From contig MU130553.1 of assembly GCA_015039465.1 (NCBI GenBank), forward strand, positions 301,724 to 332,429: a DNA stretch of 30,706 nucleotides, written 5' to 3'. Below are positions 8,268 through 18,123 of the stretch, one piece after another (the first letter of the stretch is position 1; the number at the start of each line of letters is the position of its first letter). The notes beneath the pieces were generated by a model that worked only from the letters and a program-made list of their open reading frames with translations, had not been told where the DNA came from and did not search any database. The translations under genes and the position numbers were made by a program. This DNA is from Phlegmacium glaucopus. Taxonomy: Eukaryota > Basidiomycota > Agaricomycetes > Agaricales > Cortinariaceae.

Positions 8268-10541
8268 CTATAGATTAGCCCTTTTAATGAGTGTTACTGA
8301 CTTCATTCTCCACCACATGTCCTCATCAATCACGTCAATAACAAGATGTTCATCCATCTGTTCTCCTTCCTTGAATGCATGAGCCACAAGTCCACCACGT
8401 ACAATCAACTCCACATTGATGAAGGCAGACTGTGATCGATGCCTAGAGCGAAGGCGATGCAGCCTTAAGGCTTTGTCCCGAGCACAGTGGGCATCTGAAG
8501 GGGGAATCAGATCATCCATCGGCAAGATAAGGGCCATGTGGTGCACTTTGCCTGAAATTGTGATGCCGAATACATGTAAGAGCTGTGCAAAAATATATGT
8601 TTGACATTGTGCGTCAACTTGAACAATCACATAATCAAATCGCGGTCTTCCATGGAAGTTAGGGTTGATGCGGAGGATATTGGTCTCTTGCCGCCAAGTG
8701 ATCTTTGACTCGTAATTGACCTTGATGTACTTGTACGGCGTGATCTGCAAATGAACACCGATTATTATTGCCGAGGATGAGGCTTGCATAAAAAAATACC
8801 TGATCATTCATTTGAAGCCGCACAGCCTGGTTTAGCTGATTTGAAAGTGATTTCGCAAGCTTCTTCCAGAAATCCTTGAAAGCAGTATCGGGTGAAAATG
8901 TGGCCTCTAATGTGGTGATACTCATGGTAGGTGATGGTGAACCCAGAGAAACATGGTCAGTTCCAATGATAACCCGTTTAACAGGCATCTAGGTCTTCTA
9001 TTTCTTTACCGAGGGATTCTGCAATTGAGTCATCCAAAATATCTAAAGCAGCATGGATGAAATGGCATGCAAGATCTGCTTCATTGAGTTTAAGAAGCTG
9101 TTGACACCTCGGTCATTACTTGTATGAATTAGATTGATTATAGTCCTGGGCAGTGGCTTACCTGCGGGATAACATTCTTGAAATTTGTGTGGAGTTGATA
9201 AAATAGCTTGAGGATGTGATGCGCCTTTTCATTTGGCTTTGTGTTGTAGTTTTGTGTAATGCCCTTCTGGCGAATATCATCCCAAACATGCCGATGGGTG
9301 TGGGCTTTGGGAAAATTCCATGATTTGTCAGGATAAAGCTCCATGTAATTCTGTTAATTCAGGTGCTCCGTGAATATTTACAAGGAGGGAATTAAGAATG
9401 ATGCTCCTTACATGCAGAATTTTTTCAAATTTTAACATTTCTTCTTCCCCAGCTTTCAATGTTTCCTCTGTATGGACTGTAAGAGAGACAAACATGTCAA
9501 GCTCAAGGTAGCTACGCATGAGCTCTAGCAGAAGGAATCCTCGCTCAGATTCCTCTGCAGTAAGAACATCTTCCGAGGCAAAAATAATGACCTGTAATAA
9601 AGATTATTGAGTCAATTTCAAATTAAAGTCAGTCATGGTCAAGTAAACATAAATCAAATTGAGCAAGGTCACCTTTGACATATCCTCAAATTTGTGCCCG
9701 TCTGCAAATGCATCGGCTTTCATAATTGCTGAAAAATGATTTAATCCACTCCATCGAGGGATTTCATTTACTCTATATGGGGTCAGTCAGAATGGTTTGA
9801 GTATTCACTTCATTTCACGGTTGCTGAAATTAAATGCATATTAACTGACCGCTTATTAATTTCCGCAGCACTTTGCTTTCCCATTTCATCCACAATTATT
9901 TCATATTCCACCAATAGGTGATCGGAGAAAAGCCCACCATGAAAGGCATGCAAACGGCACCATGAAAGGGCTGCATAACAATTGGAGCGAAAAATCTTCC
10001 AGAACATGTTCTGTGTATATTATAGTGCTATCAAACCGGAACCATGCAATTTGAATCTCAAAAAAAAAGGTTGATGTACCTCAACATCACGCAATCCGAA
10101 ACCTTTAAGAAGGTCTTCCGCTTCAGTTGCATTCAACTCTTGAGCTTCTTCATAGATACGCTGCATTTCATCACTCATCCACAGTGGAAATTCATCAGAA
10201 ATATTTGTAAGCTCATCGCCTGGAATGAGACATATCAGACATGGGTATTTACTGTTCACACCCCAGACGAGGGCCATGACACATCTAATAGGATTAAGAC
10301 CGTTAGATATTTAAAAGGCTGGGATAGAAGCTGGAATCCAGACATACTGTTCTTCATAGTCAGCTGATAATATTAAAAGAAATGGAAAGAGCCAGCGCAA
10401 AATATCTCCATCTTTGAAGTAGTATCCCGTTTTGGCTATCGCTTCCAGGTCCTTAATAATTTCATAAAATGCCTTGTGCCAAACGACACGTTTGAAATTC
10501 ACGAATCCCTTTTTACCTGTTTCACCTGCATCTTCTGCCAC
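8268..10541 (-). pseudogene. Plavaka-type transposase, 5'-truncated
   Basis: Eight exons read as the C-terminal part of a Plavaka (CACTA-related) transposase: 10541-10348 (AGETGKKGFVNFKRVVWHKA, then LRWLFPFLLILSADYEEQ), 10284-10080 (KYPCLICLIPGDEL), 10010-9850 (LHAFHGGLFSDHLLVEYE), 9772-9673 (EIPRWSGLNHFSAIMKADA), 9591-9412, 9350-9162, 9097-8800 and 8744-8268. Junctions are GT/AG and in phase, apart from a one-base frameshift near 8990-9010, where frame EIEDLD meets frame MPVKRVIIGTDHVSLGS. The zinc-finger N-terminus and the first transposase domain are missing, because upstream of the intron acceptor at 10542 the DNA switches to Helitron sequence. In life the protein would cut and paste its element in the nucleus. 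The element is dead in cis. Confidence 0.85.
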
Positions 10542-10555
10542 CTGCAATATTTAAA

Positions 10556-10584
10556 CCTGTTTTGTGGGCCATTGCTTGCATGGC
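10556..10584 (-). other. Helitron 3'-terminal hairpin, copy A
   Basis: Minus strand GCCATGCAAGCAATGGC (10584-10568) folds as GCCAT-GC/GCAATGGC with one bulge, followed by CCACAAAACAGG and then T. The distance from hairpin to end (about 12 nt) is typical of Helitrons. The end reads CAGG, not the canonical CTRR. Confidence 0.6.
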
Positions 10585-10608
10585 ATATACGAGTCCTTTT
10601 TTTCTTTT

Positions 10609-11919
10609 TTACTCTATAACATATAATGCAACTGCAGCTGCTTTATCTTCATATGTAGATAAATTTGGATGATTGTGAGTTAGTATTCCTTGATACATCA
10701 TATTCCGGCCTGTTGTTATTCCATCATTAAACCAAATCTGTCCTTCTGAAAGAATAACTTGTGTAGTAAAATGTCCATGGCCAAAATATATGATTCCTGC
10801 CAGCCTAAATTTATGCCTTATTCCATTATGAGCTATTTCTATTGAATGGTCAATATATAACCTGTGACCTGCAAAATCAAATGCTATAATTGGTGGCAAA
10901 ACCAAAAACTTATATTCAATATAGACATCATTGCCACATCTGTGGCAAGTATGATTTGTCTCTTCATTTAACTGTGATACCCAGGATGAAATTGATGTAT
11001 GATTTTGTGCTCCAGTAGATAAAAGGAAACTTGTGTGATTATTTATTTGCCGAACATGATTATTGGAGCATATATATGATGATGATCTAACAGGAGCATT
11101 AGTCTGAAAAATTGCTTCAAAGACATCCTCTAATGAAGCAAAGTGACCAAATTGCAAACAGTGAGGGTAAAAAACATCAAGTTTCCTTTGTAAATCATCT
11201 CTAACTCTCTCCAATGTTTTTAAATTAAGATCAACATCAAGAAATCCATTAACTAAGTCATAAATAAATTGGTTGCCCATGGTTTGGAACTCCTCAGTCC
11301 ACAAATTTTTATTAGAGCACCAAAGGGTAAATAGAATAGTAAAGCTTGAGTCATATGCGCAACTATTATTGCTCCAAATAAATCCTAGTGGGACTATGTA
11401 GTGATTCTCATTTTGAACAGGTGGTTGGGTAAGGCAAGTCTTTTTGAAACATGAAAGTTCATCTGTTACTTCAGATCCCTTTTCCTCTATGACAGGAAGA
11501 TCAGAGGTCTCATTTGAATATTTGTGTTTTTTACTGTATTTTTCAGTATTTATTAATTTGATATCAAATATTTCTGATTCATGCAGAGGATCATGTTTTG
11601 ACCAACGGATTGCAGGATGAACTAACTTAGGAACATACTGTATGCCCTTTGATTCCCGAAAGGTCTTAATCATGACATTTTGAGTATCACCATATACCTT
11701 TACAGATAACTTTCCAGTGTACTTTAGTGTTGTAATTTCATCCAAAATTTCAAGCTCTCGAAACTCTTGTCGCAATGCTCCTGAGCATCTACCTGTAATT
11801 TTCTTGGGATCAAATCCTTGTAGGATCAATGTACCTTTGGCTGTTGAACTCCTGGATAATGCAGTATAATATGCTTGATGTGTCTGTAAGTTATTTAAGT
11901 CTACTACATTTTCTGGCCG
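10609..11919 (-). pseudogene. Helitron transposase C-terminus (helicase end plus USP-like domain), copy A
   Basis: The last ~437 residues of the Helitron protein remain open from the truncation point (frame RPENVVDLNNLQTHQAYYTA) to the stop at 10609. It includes the end of helicase motif VI (YYTALSRSS) and the whole USP-like domain (NNSCAYDSSF, CHRCGN, HFTTQVILSEGQIWFNDG). By my count it differs from copy B by 22 of 406 residues from position 11829 onward, all substitutions, and the proposed catalytic Cys and His are kept. There is no start codon of its own or helicase core, so it is non-functional as a transposase, although the domain alone could still be translated. Confidence 0.8.
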
Positions 11920-11926
11920 TTGATAG

Positions 11927-12292
11927 GACTGAAAGTTGAATACCTATGGATTATTCAATTTTTCATAATATTATTCTTCAATTGAATCAACAAGATCAAT
12001 AACCCAACCATGAATTAATCTACAAATTGATATTGTAAGGGTCAAAAGTGTTGACTACACTTGTTGATTAAACTGGAAATTGCATAGTAATAAATGTTAA
12101 AGCAGCAGATAACTATGATCTGAATTGATCTGTTTATCATACTGTTAAACAACACTACAAAAAGTTCAGACTCTAACCATACAAAATCCATAATGGTCAA
12201 ATGAACTACTTGCAATCTAAAGTAACTATCAAAGTCTACAACTATGAAGGATTGTTATACAAGTCCTAAGGATAACATCAGTAAGTCCAATA
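11927..12292. other. AT-rich spacer between Helitron copy A and a gene fragment
   Basis: No open frame, no repeat unit and no terminus signature recognised. A TTTCAG just upstream of the copy A ORF (about 11935-11930, minus) could act as a splice acceptor. Confidence 0.3.
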
Positions 12293-12780
12293 TCAATAAA
12301 AGGTCCTAATAATGAAGCATGTGATATCATGTCGGTTTTTATCAATGTTGAGTTGCTGGATCAATTCATCCATTCGAGTCTCGATGATGTAGCGCCCTTT
12401 GTCCTTCCCTTTACCAGTCTCAACCATAATCAACGATAGGTTCTCTCCCTGCGGCTCAAATCCTATATTCCCAAGTATCTTTGCTCCTTCAATATCCCTG
12501 AACGAGAAACAAGCAACCAACGTCTTGAATCCCGCTCTTACCATCCCGAGACTTCCGAAGATCGACATCGGTGTCGCTGCTGCGTAAAGATATCCTCGTG
12601 TGAGTGCTGAGCTGACTTGGTCCTCGCATTGCTCTGTCCCGAGTAGTGGTAGAAGCGTTGAAATATCTTGTATTCCGCCTGTGAGAGTCGAACCGATTCC
12701 TCCTGACATGGTCTCGCGATGAATGATTTATCGATGTAGGGAGTTCTTGATGAAGACTGGCCTCCAGGCACGTCGAACAT
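12293..12780 (-). pseudogene. Fragment of an agaricomycete membrane-protein-like gene, frameshifted
   Basis: Minus frame from 12780: MFDVPGGQSSSRTPYIDKSF, then IAR. At about 12710 the sense shifts to the frame starting MSGGIGSTLTGGIQDISTLL, which continues PLLGTEQCEDQVSSALTRGY and LYAAATPMSIFGSLGMVRAG to a stop at 12293. The two frames join naturally as one protein if about four bases (a GA-type repeat) were lost. I recall this as an abundant multi-membrane agaricomycete family of unknown function, but cannot name it. The moderately hydrophobic middle (GYLYAAATPMSIFGSLGMV) fits membrane association. The flanking parts of the gene are missing. It sits between two Helitron 3' ends, which makes transduction by a Helitron plausible. 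Confidence 0.6.
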
Positions 12781-13722
12781 TAGACCTAGCCTAGGTACAA
12801 TTCAGCATGTCAATCTATTGTTGGAATGAATGTTGTTTTTGACATACTATAAAGTAAAATTATAATCATAGAAGTTGGATTAGTGAGTTGGATGAGCGAT
12901 TCAAAATACACAGTTTAATTTGCTCAACACATAGCTGGTACTGAGAACGTCAAAGTGAAAGAATGCACAAATGAAAAGAATGAATTTTAAAGAGGGTTTA
13001 TAAGAGATATTTAAATTAGTGGAGAAAAGACAGACATACCAAATGAAGCCTCGAACGGAGGCTGTTTGTTTATTGCATGTTTGTCGGTGTGTCGAATTAA
13101 CAAGTCCACTCAATTTCAAACTCCGATGCCATCACTCACGTCAAATTAACCCCGACACAAATTGACTCCCTGCACGTACACGACTAGCCCGTGGAATTTC
13201 GACTTTGACTAGCGCTACAAGCTTCCGCGTAGATAGGGGAAAAATATGTAGCTGTGCATGTAACAATAATGCATGAGATGGTGCATATTGCTATGGTGCA
13301 AGTAGCTGTGCATATAGCTGAGCAAGGTGGGCAAAAGTGCGAAGCACTTTCCCGGCCAATGCTCTCGGATCCTGAGACAGGGTCCGAACGACGCTGCGAT
13401 GGGTGGGAGGGAAGACAATCCATGCAGCGAAACTATCTATATAACTACCCAATTCTGGCTTACCAGTATAAATCCAGAATGCGAGAGCATTTGCTGAAGT
13501 AGAAGATGCATGGAGCAGCGAGGGAGCAACCTAAAAAACGAGCTGGTGAAAAAGGGAGTGGAGGGTGGGTCAAAAAACGGAGCGAGGGCGCCAGGATGCA
13601 GTTGGAAGCAGCAGCGGCGCACGTAGATGGAAGCGGGAGACAAGGACGTGTAGTTGGTGTCACGTGCTTTCTGCTTGACAAAGTCAGCATTCTAATCTAC
13701 GCTCATACCTCGCTATGATGAG
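12781..13722. other. Intergenic, between gene fragment and Helitron B 3' end
   Basis: No gene supported. GTAGCTGTGCAT occurs twice (about 13248 and 13300) around related GTGCATATTGCTATGGTGCA words, a small local repeat. CTATCTATATAACTACCC near 13432 resembles a plus-strand TATA box, and a CACGTG lies near 13660. The plus-strand short ORFs here are Arg/Gly-rich and unconvincing. Confidence 0.3.
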
Positions 13723-13724
13723 AA

Positions 13725-13753
13725 CCTGTTTTGTGGGCCATTGCTTGCATGGC
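13725..13753 (-). other. Helitron 3'-terminal hairpin, copy B
   Basis: Minus strand GCCATGCAAGCAATGGC (13753-13737), then CCACAAAACAGG, identical to copy A. Beyond the end the flank is TTCTCATCATAG, unlike copy A's flank apart from the first TT, which fixes the terminus within about two bases. Confidence 0.6.
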
Positions 13754-13779
13754 ATATACGAGTCCTATTTTTTCTTTTT

Positions 13780-16700
13780 TTATTCTATAACATATAATGC
13801 AACTGCAGCTGCTTTATCTTCACATGTAGACAAATTTGGAGGATTGTGTGTTAGTATTCCTTGATACATCATATTCCGGCCTGTTGTTATTCCATCATTA
13901 AACCAAATCTGTCCATCTGAAAGAACAACTTGTGTAGTAAAATGTGCATGGCCAAAATATATGATTCCTGCCAGCCTAAATTTATGCCTTATTCCATTAT
14001 AAGCTATTTCTATTGAATGGTCAATATATAATCTGTGACCTGCAAAATCAAAGGCTATAACTGGTGGCAAAACCAAAAACTTATATTCAATATAGATATC
14101 ATTTCCACATCTGTGGCAAGTATGATTTGTCTCTTCATTTAATTGTGACACCCAGGATGAAATTGATGTATGATTTTGTGCTCCAGTAGATAAAAGGAAA
14201 CTTGTGTGATTATTTATTCGCCGAACATGATCATTGGAGCATATATATGATGATGATCTGACAGGAGCATTAGTCTGAAAAATTGCTTCAAAGACATCCT
14301 CTAATGAAGCAAAGTGACCAAATTGCAAACAGTGAGGGTAAAAAACATCAAGTTTCCTTCGTAAATCATCTCTAACTCTTTCTAATGTTTTTAAATTAAG
14401 ATCAACATCAATAAATCCATTAGCTAAGTCATAAATAAATTGGTTGCCCATGGTTTGGAACTCCTCAGTCCACAAATTTTTATTAGAGCACCAAAGGGTA
14501 AATAGAATAGTAAAGCTTGAGTCATATGCACAACTATTATTGCTCCAAATAAATCCTTGTGGGACTATGTAGTGATTCTCATTTTGAACAGGTGATTGGG
14601 TAAGGCAAGTCTTTTTGAAACCTGAAAGTTCATCTGTTACTTCAGATCCCTTTTCCTCTATCACAGGAAGATCAGAGGTCTCATTTGAATATTTGCGTTT
14701 TTTACTGTATTTTTCAATATTTATTAATTTGATATCAAATATTTCTGATTCATGCAGAGGATCACGTTTTGACCAACAGATTGCAGGATGGACTAACTTA
14801 GGAACATACTGTATGCCCTTTGATTCACGAAAGGTCTTAATCATGACATTTCGAATATCACCATATACTTTTACAGATAACTTTCCAGTGTACTTAAGTG
14901 TTGTAATTTCATCCAAAATTTCAAGCTCTCGAAACTCTTGTCGCAATGCTCCTGAGCATCTACCTGTAATTTTCTTGGGATCAAATCCTTGTAGGATCAA
15001 TGTACCTTTGGCTGTTGAACTCCTGGATAATGCAGTATAATATGCTTGATGTGTCTGTAAGTTATTTAAGTCTACTACATTTTCTGGCTGTGTTTTTCCT
15101 TGAGATGCAAAATCTGTCATGGCAAAGTTGACAAGTACTTCCAACTGAGTACGTGAAATAGGCACCTTTCTATCATCTGGAAGTTGTGAAATAATGTTGT
15201 TAGTTGTAGGATAGATAGGAACAACATTTTCAGGAAGGCCATCAAAATTTACTGTTGATGGTGGTTTGTTCAGTTTTACAAACAATGTATCAAGAACAAC
15301 CTGGCCCTGTGTCCCTAGTTTTGACTGCCAGCCAAAAACAGAGCCTTCTTGACCTCTTGTCATACAGAGTTCAGTTGCAAAATTATTCCTGATCATTATA
15401 GGTAAACCAATGCATAAACTTAATTTTCCTGCAATATTTTTGTTATTACTTGAAGGTGGCTGTAACCATAGAGAATTTTGAATTTCATGTGTAATTTGTC
15501 TAAGTCTAACTGTGAAAGTACCATCAGCCTCTTTGATGTTTACATTGCAAGAATCTTCAGAGTAGAAATCTGTTAAGACTTGGCCTGTTTCATCTGCAAA
15601 GCGCAAAGCACCAAGTCGGTTAATTTCATCTTTGTGCAAATTTTTAGCTGTTATGATTGATACATTTCTAAATTCATCATCACAAATTGATGAGCGCCCA
15701 GGTAAGTTTGATGAAATAAGTGTCCTTAAAAAGCTAATATTTTCAGGTGTACAAGCTTTATATCGCATGTTTTCAAGTGCTGATCTCAGTTTGTTGTCTG
15801 TTGGTGTTTGATCTTTTTGCCTCATATTTTGGCGAAGGATAACAACTGTAGTAACTTGGTGCCATAATGCTTTTCCAATGGATTCTTCTTGGGATCTTTT
15901 GCTGCTTGCAACAGATCCAATAGATCTTGAATACAAAGATACATTTTCACCTCCAACAGCAGGAGGAAGCTGTGCAAAATCACCAGAAAATACCATATTA
16001 AGGCCTCCAAAGGATTGTTCTGGAGCATTTAAGACTAATGACAACTGATTGCTAATACGGTATAAATCCCTGGCAGATAGCATAGAAACTTCATCAAAAA
16101 ATACATATTCTACACCAGATAAACGTGCTTTAATTTTTGAGAGTCCAGCTCCACCAATAAAATCATAGATCCCAAACATATAGTGATAGGTAGATCCACC
16201 TAGTAATGCAGCTGCAGTTCCTGTTGGTGCTACAATAATGAAGCGATGGGCCTCATTTCGAACTGAAAAAAAATCTGAAAGAGCTGCTATTACTCTTGAT
16301 TTCCCTGTTCCACCCATACCACCAAGATACATTTTTAACTGTTCTGGCTGTTGGCTTACAGCATGGTTTGCAATGATATGGAATGCTCTTTCCTGCTCTG
16401 TATTTAAGCTAAAATTGGAAACAACTTCATCAATTTGTAGCTTGTTTTCACCTGCATTAAAACATTTTTCCAGGTATGATCGATCAACAATTTTGACAAT
16501 GTTTGATGTTTCTGGTTCAGATTTTGTTTTATTTGGTTGATTTCCTGTTACTTGACTTGCTTTATTATTTGCATTTCTTTTATCATATACATTTTGCTTC
16601 ATTTTTTGAACTTGTTCTTCCCATTCACCTCCAGACAAAATAACACCTGGTTTAAATGGACCAGAATCAATTGAAGTACTTTTTTTTGCATTTGTCCAGC

Positions 16701-17637
16701 CAATATTTTCCATAATCATACACATCATACTTATATTTTTCAGACGAAGAAATTGATTTTTTCCATTAGCAGTAGGATCAAATGGAAGATCATCATACTC
16801 AATGTTAGGATCAGAAACAGTCTTGATATCACTTATTTCATCTACACCTTCCCCTTGTAATGATTCCCAGCTTCCTATTAAAGATTTATCAATACCCCTT
16901 TTAAGCTGTGCACGGTAGTCATCCCTTGCATCAAGACATTCATATTTAATATTAAAGTTTTTCATTAGCTTTTCTTGCTGGTTAGTGAATCCATGACTGT
17001 TAAAACATTCATCCCAAGTTTCCAATTCATTGGATTTCAAGTCATGCCCTTTTCGCCAAGGTTTGAAAAGTGTCAGCATTGTTGAACAATAATAATTTCT
17101 ATCACCTTGATCACAACGAGGAAGAGTAGCACCAATAAAGTTGGGGATACGCCTTTTATGATTTACAATAAAATGAGATGCATGAGAATCATGCAAAGGA
17201 TGGTTTTGAGTAAATTTAAATATATTTTTACCAGATGATCTTGGCTCTTCACTATCTGGATCTGGACTTTCATCTATAAATGATTCAAAAGACAAATTAC
17301 TTGTATCTGCAGCTTCATTTTCAACAAGATCTGCATCAATATCATTTGCAGTATTTTCTGTTTTGTTTTTTTTAACTTTTTTTCTTTCATAGCATTGAAC
17401 CCAATCATACAGACAAAGATTTTCCAGAGAAGGTGAACGGTAAATATAATCATATACAGGTGAAAGGCCTAAAATTTTTCCTTTCTTTCTTATAAGAGCT
17501 ATTTTCTGAACTTCTGGAATGTCAGATGTCTCAAAATCCTTGCGTACTTCTGTAACAAATGACTGCCAGTAGAAAGGTACAAATGAATAGTTTGTATAGT
17601 GATCTGGATTGCCTAAAAGATACATACAAATCATTGG
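13780..17637 (-). CDS. Helitron transposase, Pif1 helicase plus USP-like C-terminal domain
   Basis: An open frame of 1321 residues (from 17745), of which about the first 36 come from the foreign insert; Helitron sequence starts at PMICMYLLGNPDHYTNYSF. Superfamily 1 helicase motifs: Walker A GGMGGTGKS (about residue 475), Walker B YVFFDEVSM (about 548), FSGDFAQLPPA, ILRQNMRQ, GLPIMIRNN and QAYYTALSRSS. The last ~280 residues look like a ubiquitin-specific-protease fold: Cys box NNSCAYDSSF (about 1070), zinc-ribbon-like CHRCGN (about 1211) and His box HFTTQVVLSDGQIWFNDG (about 1267). Role: unwinding DNA during rolling-circle transposition in the nucleus; the protease may remove ubiquitin from host or element proteins (inference). 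It is cut off from its Rep half by the insert at 17638. Some Helitrons carry OTU proteases; a USP-like type is less familiar. Confidence 0.88.
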   Translation of the reverse strand, partial: PMICMYLLGNPDHYTNYSFVPFYWQSFVTEVRKDFETSDIPEVQKIALIRKKGKILGLSPVYDYIYRSPSLENLCLYDWVQCYERKKVKKNKTENTANDIDADLVENEAADTSNLSFESFIDESPDPDSEEPRSSGKNIFKFTQNHPLHDSHASHFIVNHKRRIPNFIGATLPRCDQGDRNYYCSTMLTLFKPWRKGHDLKSNELETWDECFNSHGFTNQQEKLMKNFNIKYECLDARDDYRAQLKRGIDKSLIGSWESLQGEGVDEISDIKTVSDPNIEYDDLPFDPTANGKNQFLRLKNISMMCMIMENIGWTNAKKSTSIDSGPFKPGVILSGGEWEEQVQKMKQNVYDKRNANNKASQVTGNQPNKTKSEPETSNIVKIVDRSYLEKCFNAGENKLQIDEVVSNFSLNTEQERAFHIIANHAVSQQPEQLKMYLGGMGGTGKSRVIAALSDFFSVRNEAHRFIIVAPTGTAAALLGGSTYHYMFGIYDFIGGAGLSKIKARLSGVEYVFFDEVSMLSARDLYRISNQLSLVLNAPEQSFGGLNMVFSGDFAQLPPAVGGENVSLYSRSIGSVASSKRSQEESIGKALWHQVTTVVILRQNMRQKDQTPTDNKLRSALENMRYKACTPENISFLRTLISSNLPGRSSICDDEFRNVSIITAKNLHKDEINRLGALRFADETGQVLTDFYSEDSCNVNIKEADGTFTVRLRQITHEIQNSLWLQPPSSNNKNIAGKLSLCIGLPIMIRNNFATELCMTRGQEGSVFGWQSKLGTQGQVVLDTLFVKLNKPPSTVNFDGLPENVVPIYPTTNNIISQLPDDRKVPISRTQLEVLVNFAMTDFASQGKTQPENVVDLNNLQTHQAYYTALSRSSTAKGTLILQGFDPKKITGRCSGALRQEFRELEILDEITTLKYTGKLSVKVYGDIRNVMIKTFRESKGIQYVPKLVHPAICWSKRDPLHESEIFDIKLINIEKYSKKRKYSNETSDLPVIEEKGSEVTDELSGFKKTCLTQSPVQNENHYIVPQGFIWSNNSCAYDSSFTILFTLWCSNKNLWTEEFQTMGNQFIYDLANGFIDVDLNLKTLERVRDDLRRKLDVFYPHCLQFGHFASLEDVFEAIFQTNAPVRSSSYICSNDHVRRINNHTSFLLSTGAQNHTSISSWVSQLNEETNHTCHRCGNDIYIEYKFLVLPPVIAFDFAGHRLYIDHSIEIAYNGIRHKFRLAGIIYFGHAHFTTQVVLSDGQIWFNDGITTGRNMMYQGILTHNPPNLSTCEDKAAAVALYVIE

Positions 17638-18123
17638 AAGGCTGAAATGTGGCAATCTGTTGGCCCTCGACCTGAACAATTGGTCGCTACAGCTGGCGCT
17701 GTCACAAAATACCTCGGCCTTGCGGATACTGATAAAAAACCACACACCATTGGTAATATTACAATCTCTTCATCTGCCCGTATTTTCAATTGAATTGAAT
17801 CCTGCAGGCTTGTTTGTCAGTGATAGACAGGATGCACGTCCCTTCTCTCAAACACAAGCTGGTCAAAAAATCCAAGGATCAGATGTGGCGGAAGCTCAAT
17901 TCTTCAAGACAGGAAAATCAGTTATTATCCTCAATAGTGATACATGTCGTCCTGGACAGTCCGTTATTGTCCAAGGCAACAACTCTCGCCACATTGCTTG
18001 TGTTGAGGAAATTTTGCAGGAAATTGGTTCGCCTGCATATAACCAGGGAAAGGCAGATGCATTGCTTGTCCAAACCTTAGACATTACTGGGACTTCCGAA
18101 CGCCTACGAATGCCGCAGCTGTC
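17638..18123 (+). other. Foreign coding fragment inserted in the Helitron ORF (486 bp)
   Basis: Helitron coding sequence breaks between KAEMGA and PMICMYLL exactly at 18124 and 17637. The insert has no target-site duplication and no terminal repeats. Its own coding sense is plus: AEMWQSVGPRPEQLVATAGA, then VTKYLGLADTDKKPHTIGN, then, in another frame, AGLFVSDRQDARPFSQTQAG, QKIQGSDVAEAQFFKTGKSV and NSRHIACVEEILQEIGSPAY to the insert edge. The frame change near 17795-17800 shows decay or a joined exon boundary. It is an internal piece of an unidentified protein, with neither start nor stop. The lack of a duplication suggests capture by repair or template switching rather than cut-and-paste. Confidence 0.75.

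Larger units (their letters stand above)
10554..11926 (-). mobile_element. Helitron copy A, 5'-truncated, 3' end retained
   Basis: Near-identical to 13723-15080: the shared block starts at AACCTGTTTTGTGGGCC in both places and stops after TACATTTTCTGGC (11919 here). It keeps the 3' hairpin and the last third of the transposase ORF but lacks Rep and helicase. On the minus strand the 3' end is followed at once by TTTAAATATTGCAG, the tail of a Plavaka intron, so the element was inserted into that intron in the same orientation. The 5' boundary could lie further up, within 11920-13722, if the DNA there was carried by the same element. Confidence 0.8.

Noticed and set aside
12655..12680. B-box-like GGTTCGACTC on the minus strand, suggesting a tRNA
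   Set aside because: It is coding sequence of the gene fragment (IGSTLTGG), with no A box at a suitable distance and no cloverleaf.
13254..13502. Plus-strand ORF with repeated MHVTIMHEMVHIAM pattern
   Set aside because: The pattern comes from a short GTGCAT repeat in intergenic DNA, not from a recognisable domain.
14615..15040. Plus-strand ORF of 141 residues over the Helitron helicase end
   Set aside because: It lies wholly antisense to the well-supported transposase frame, and its peptide resembles nothing known; shadow ORF.
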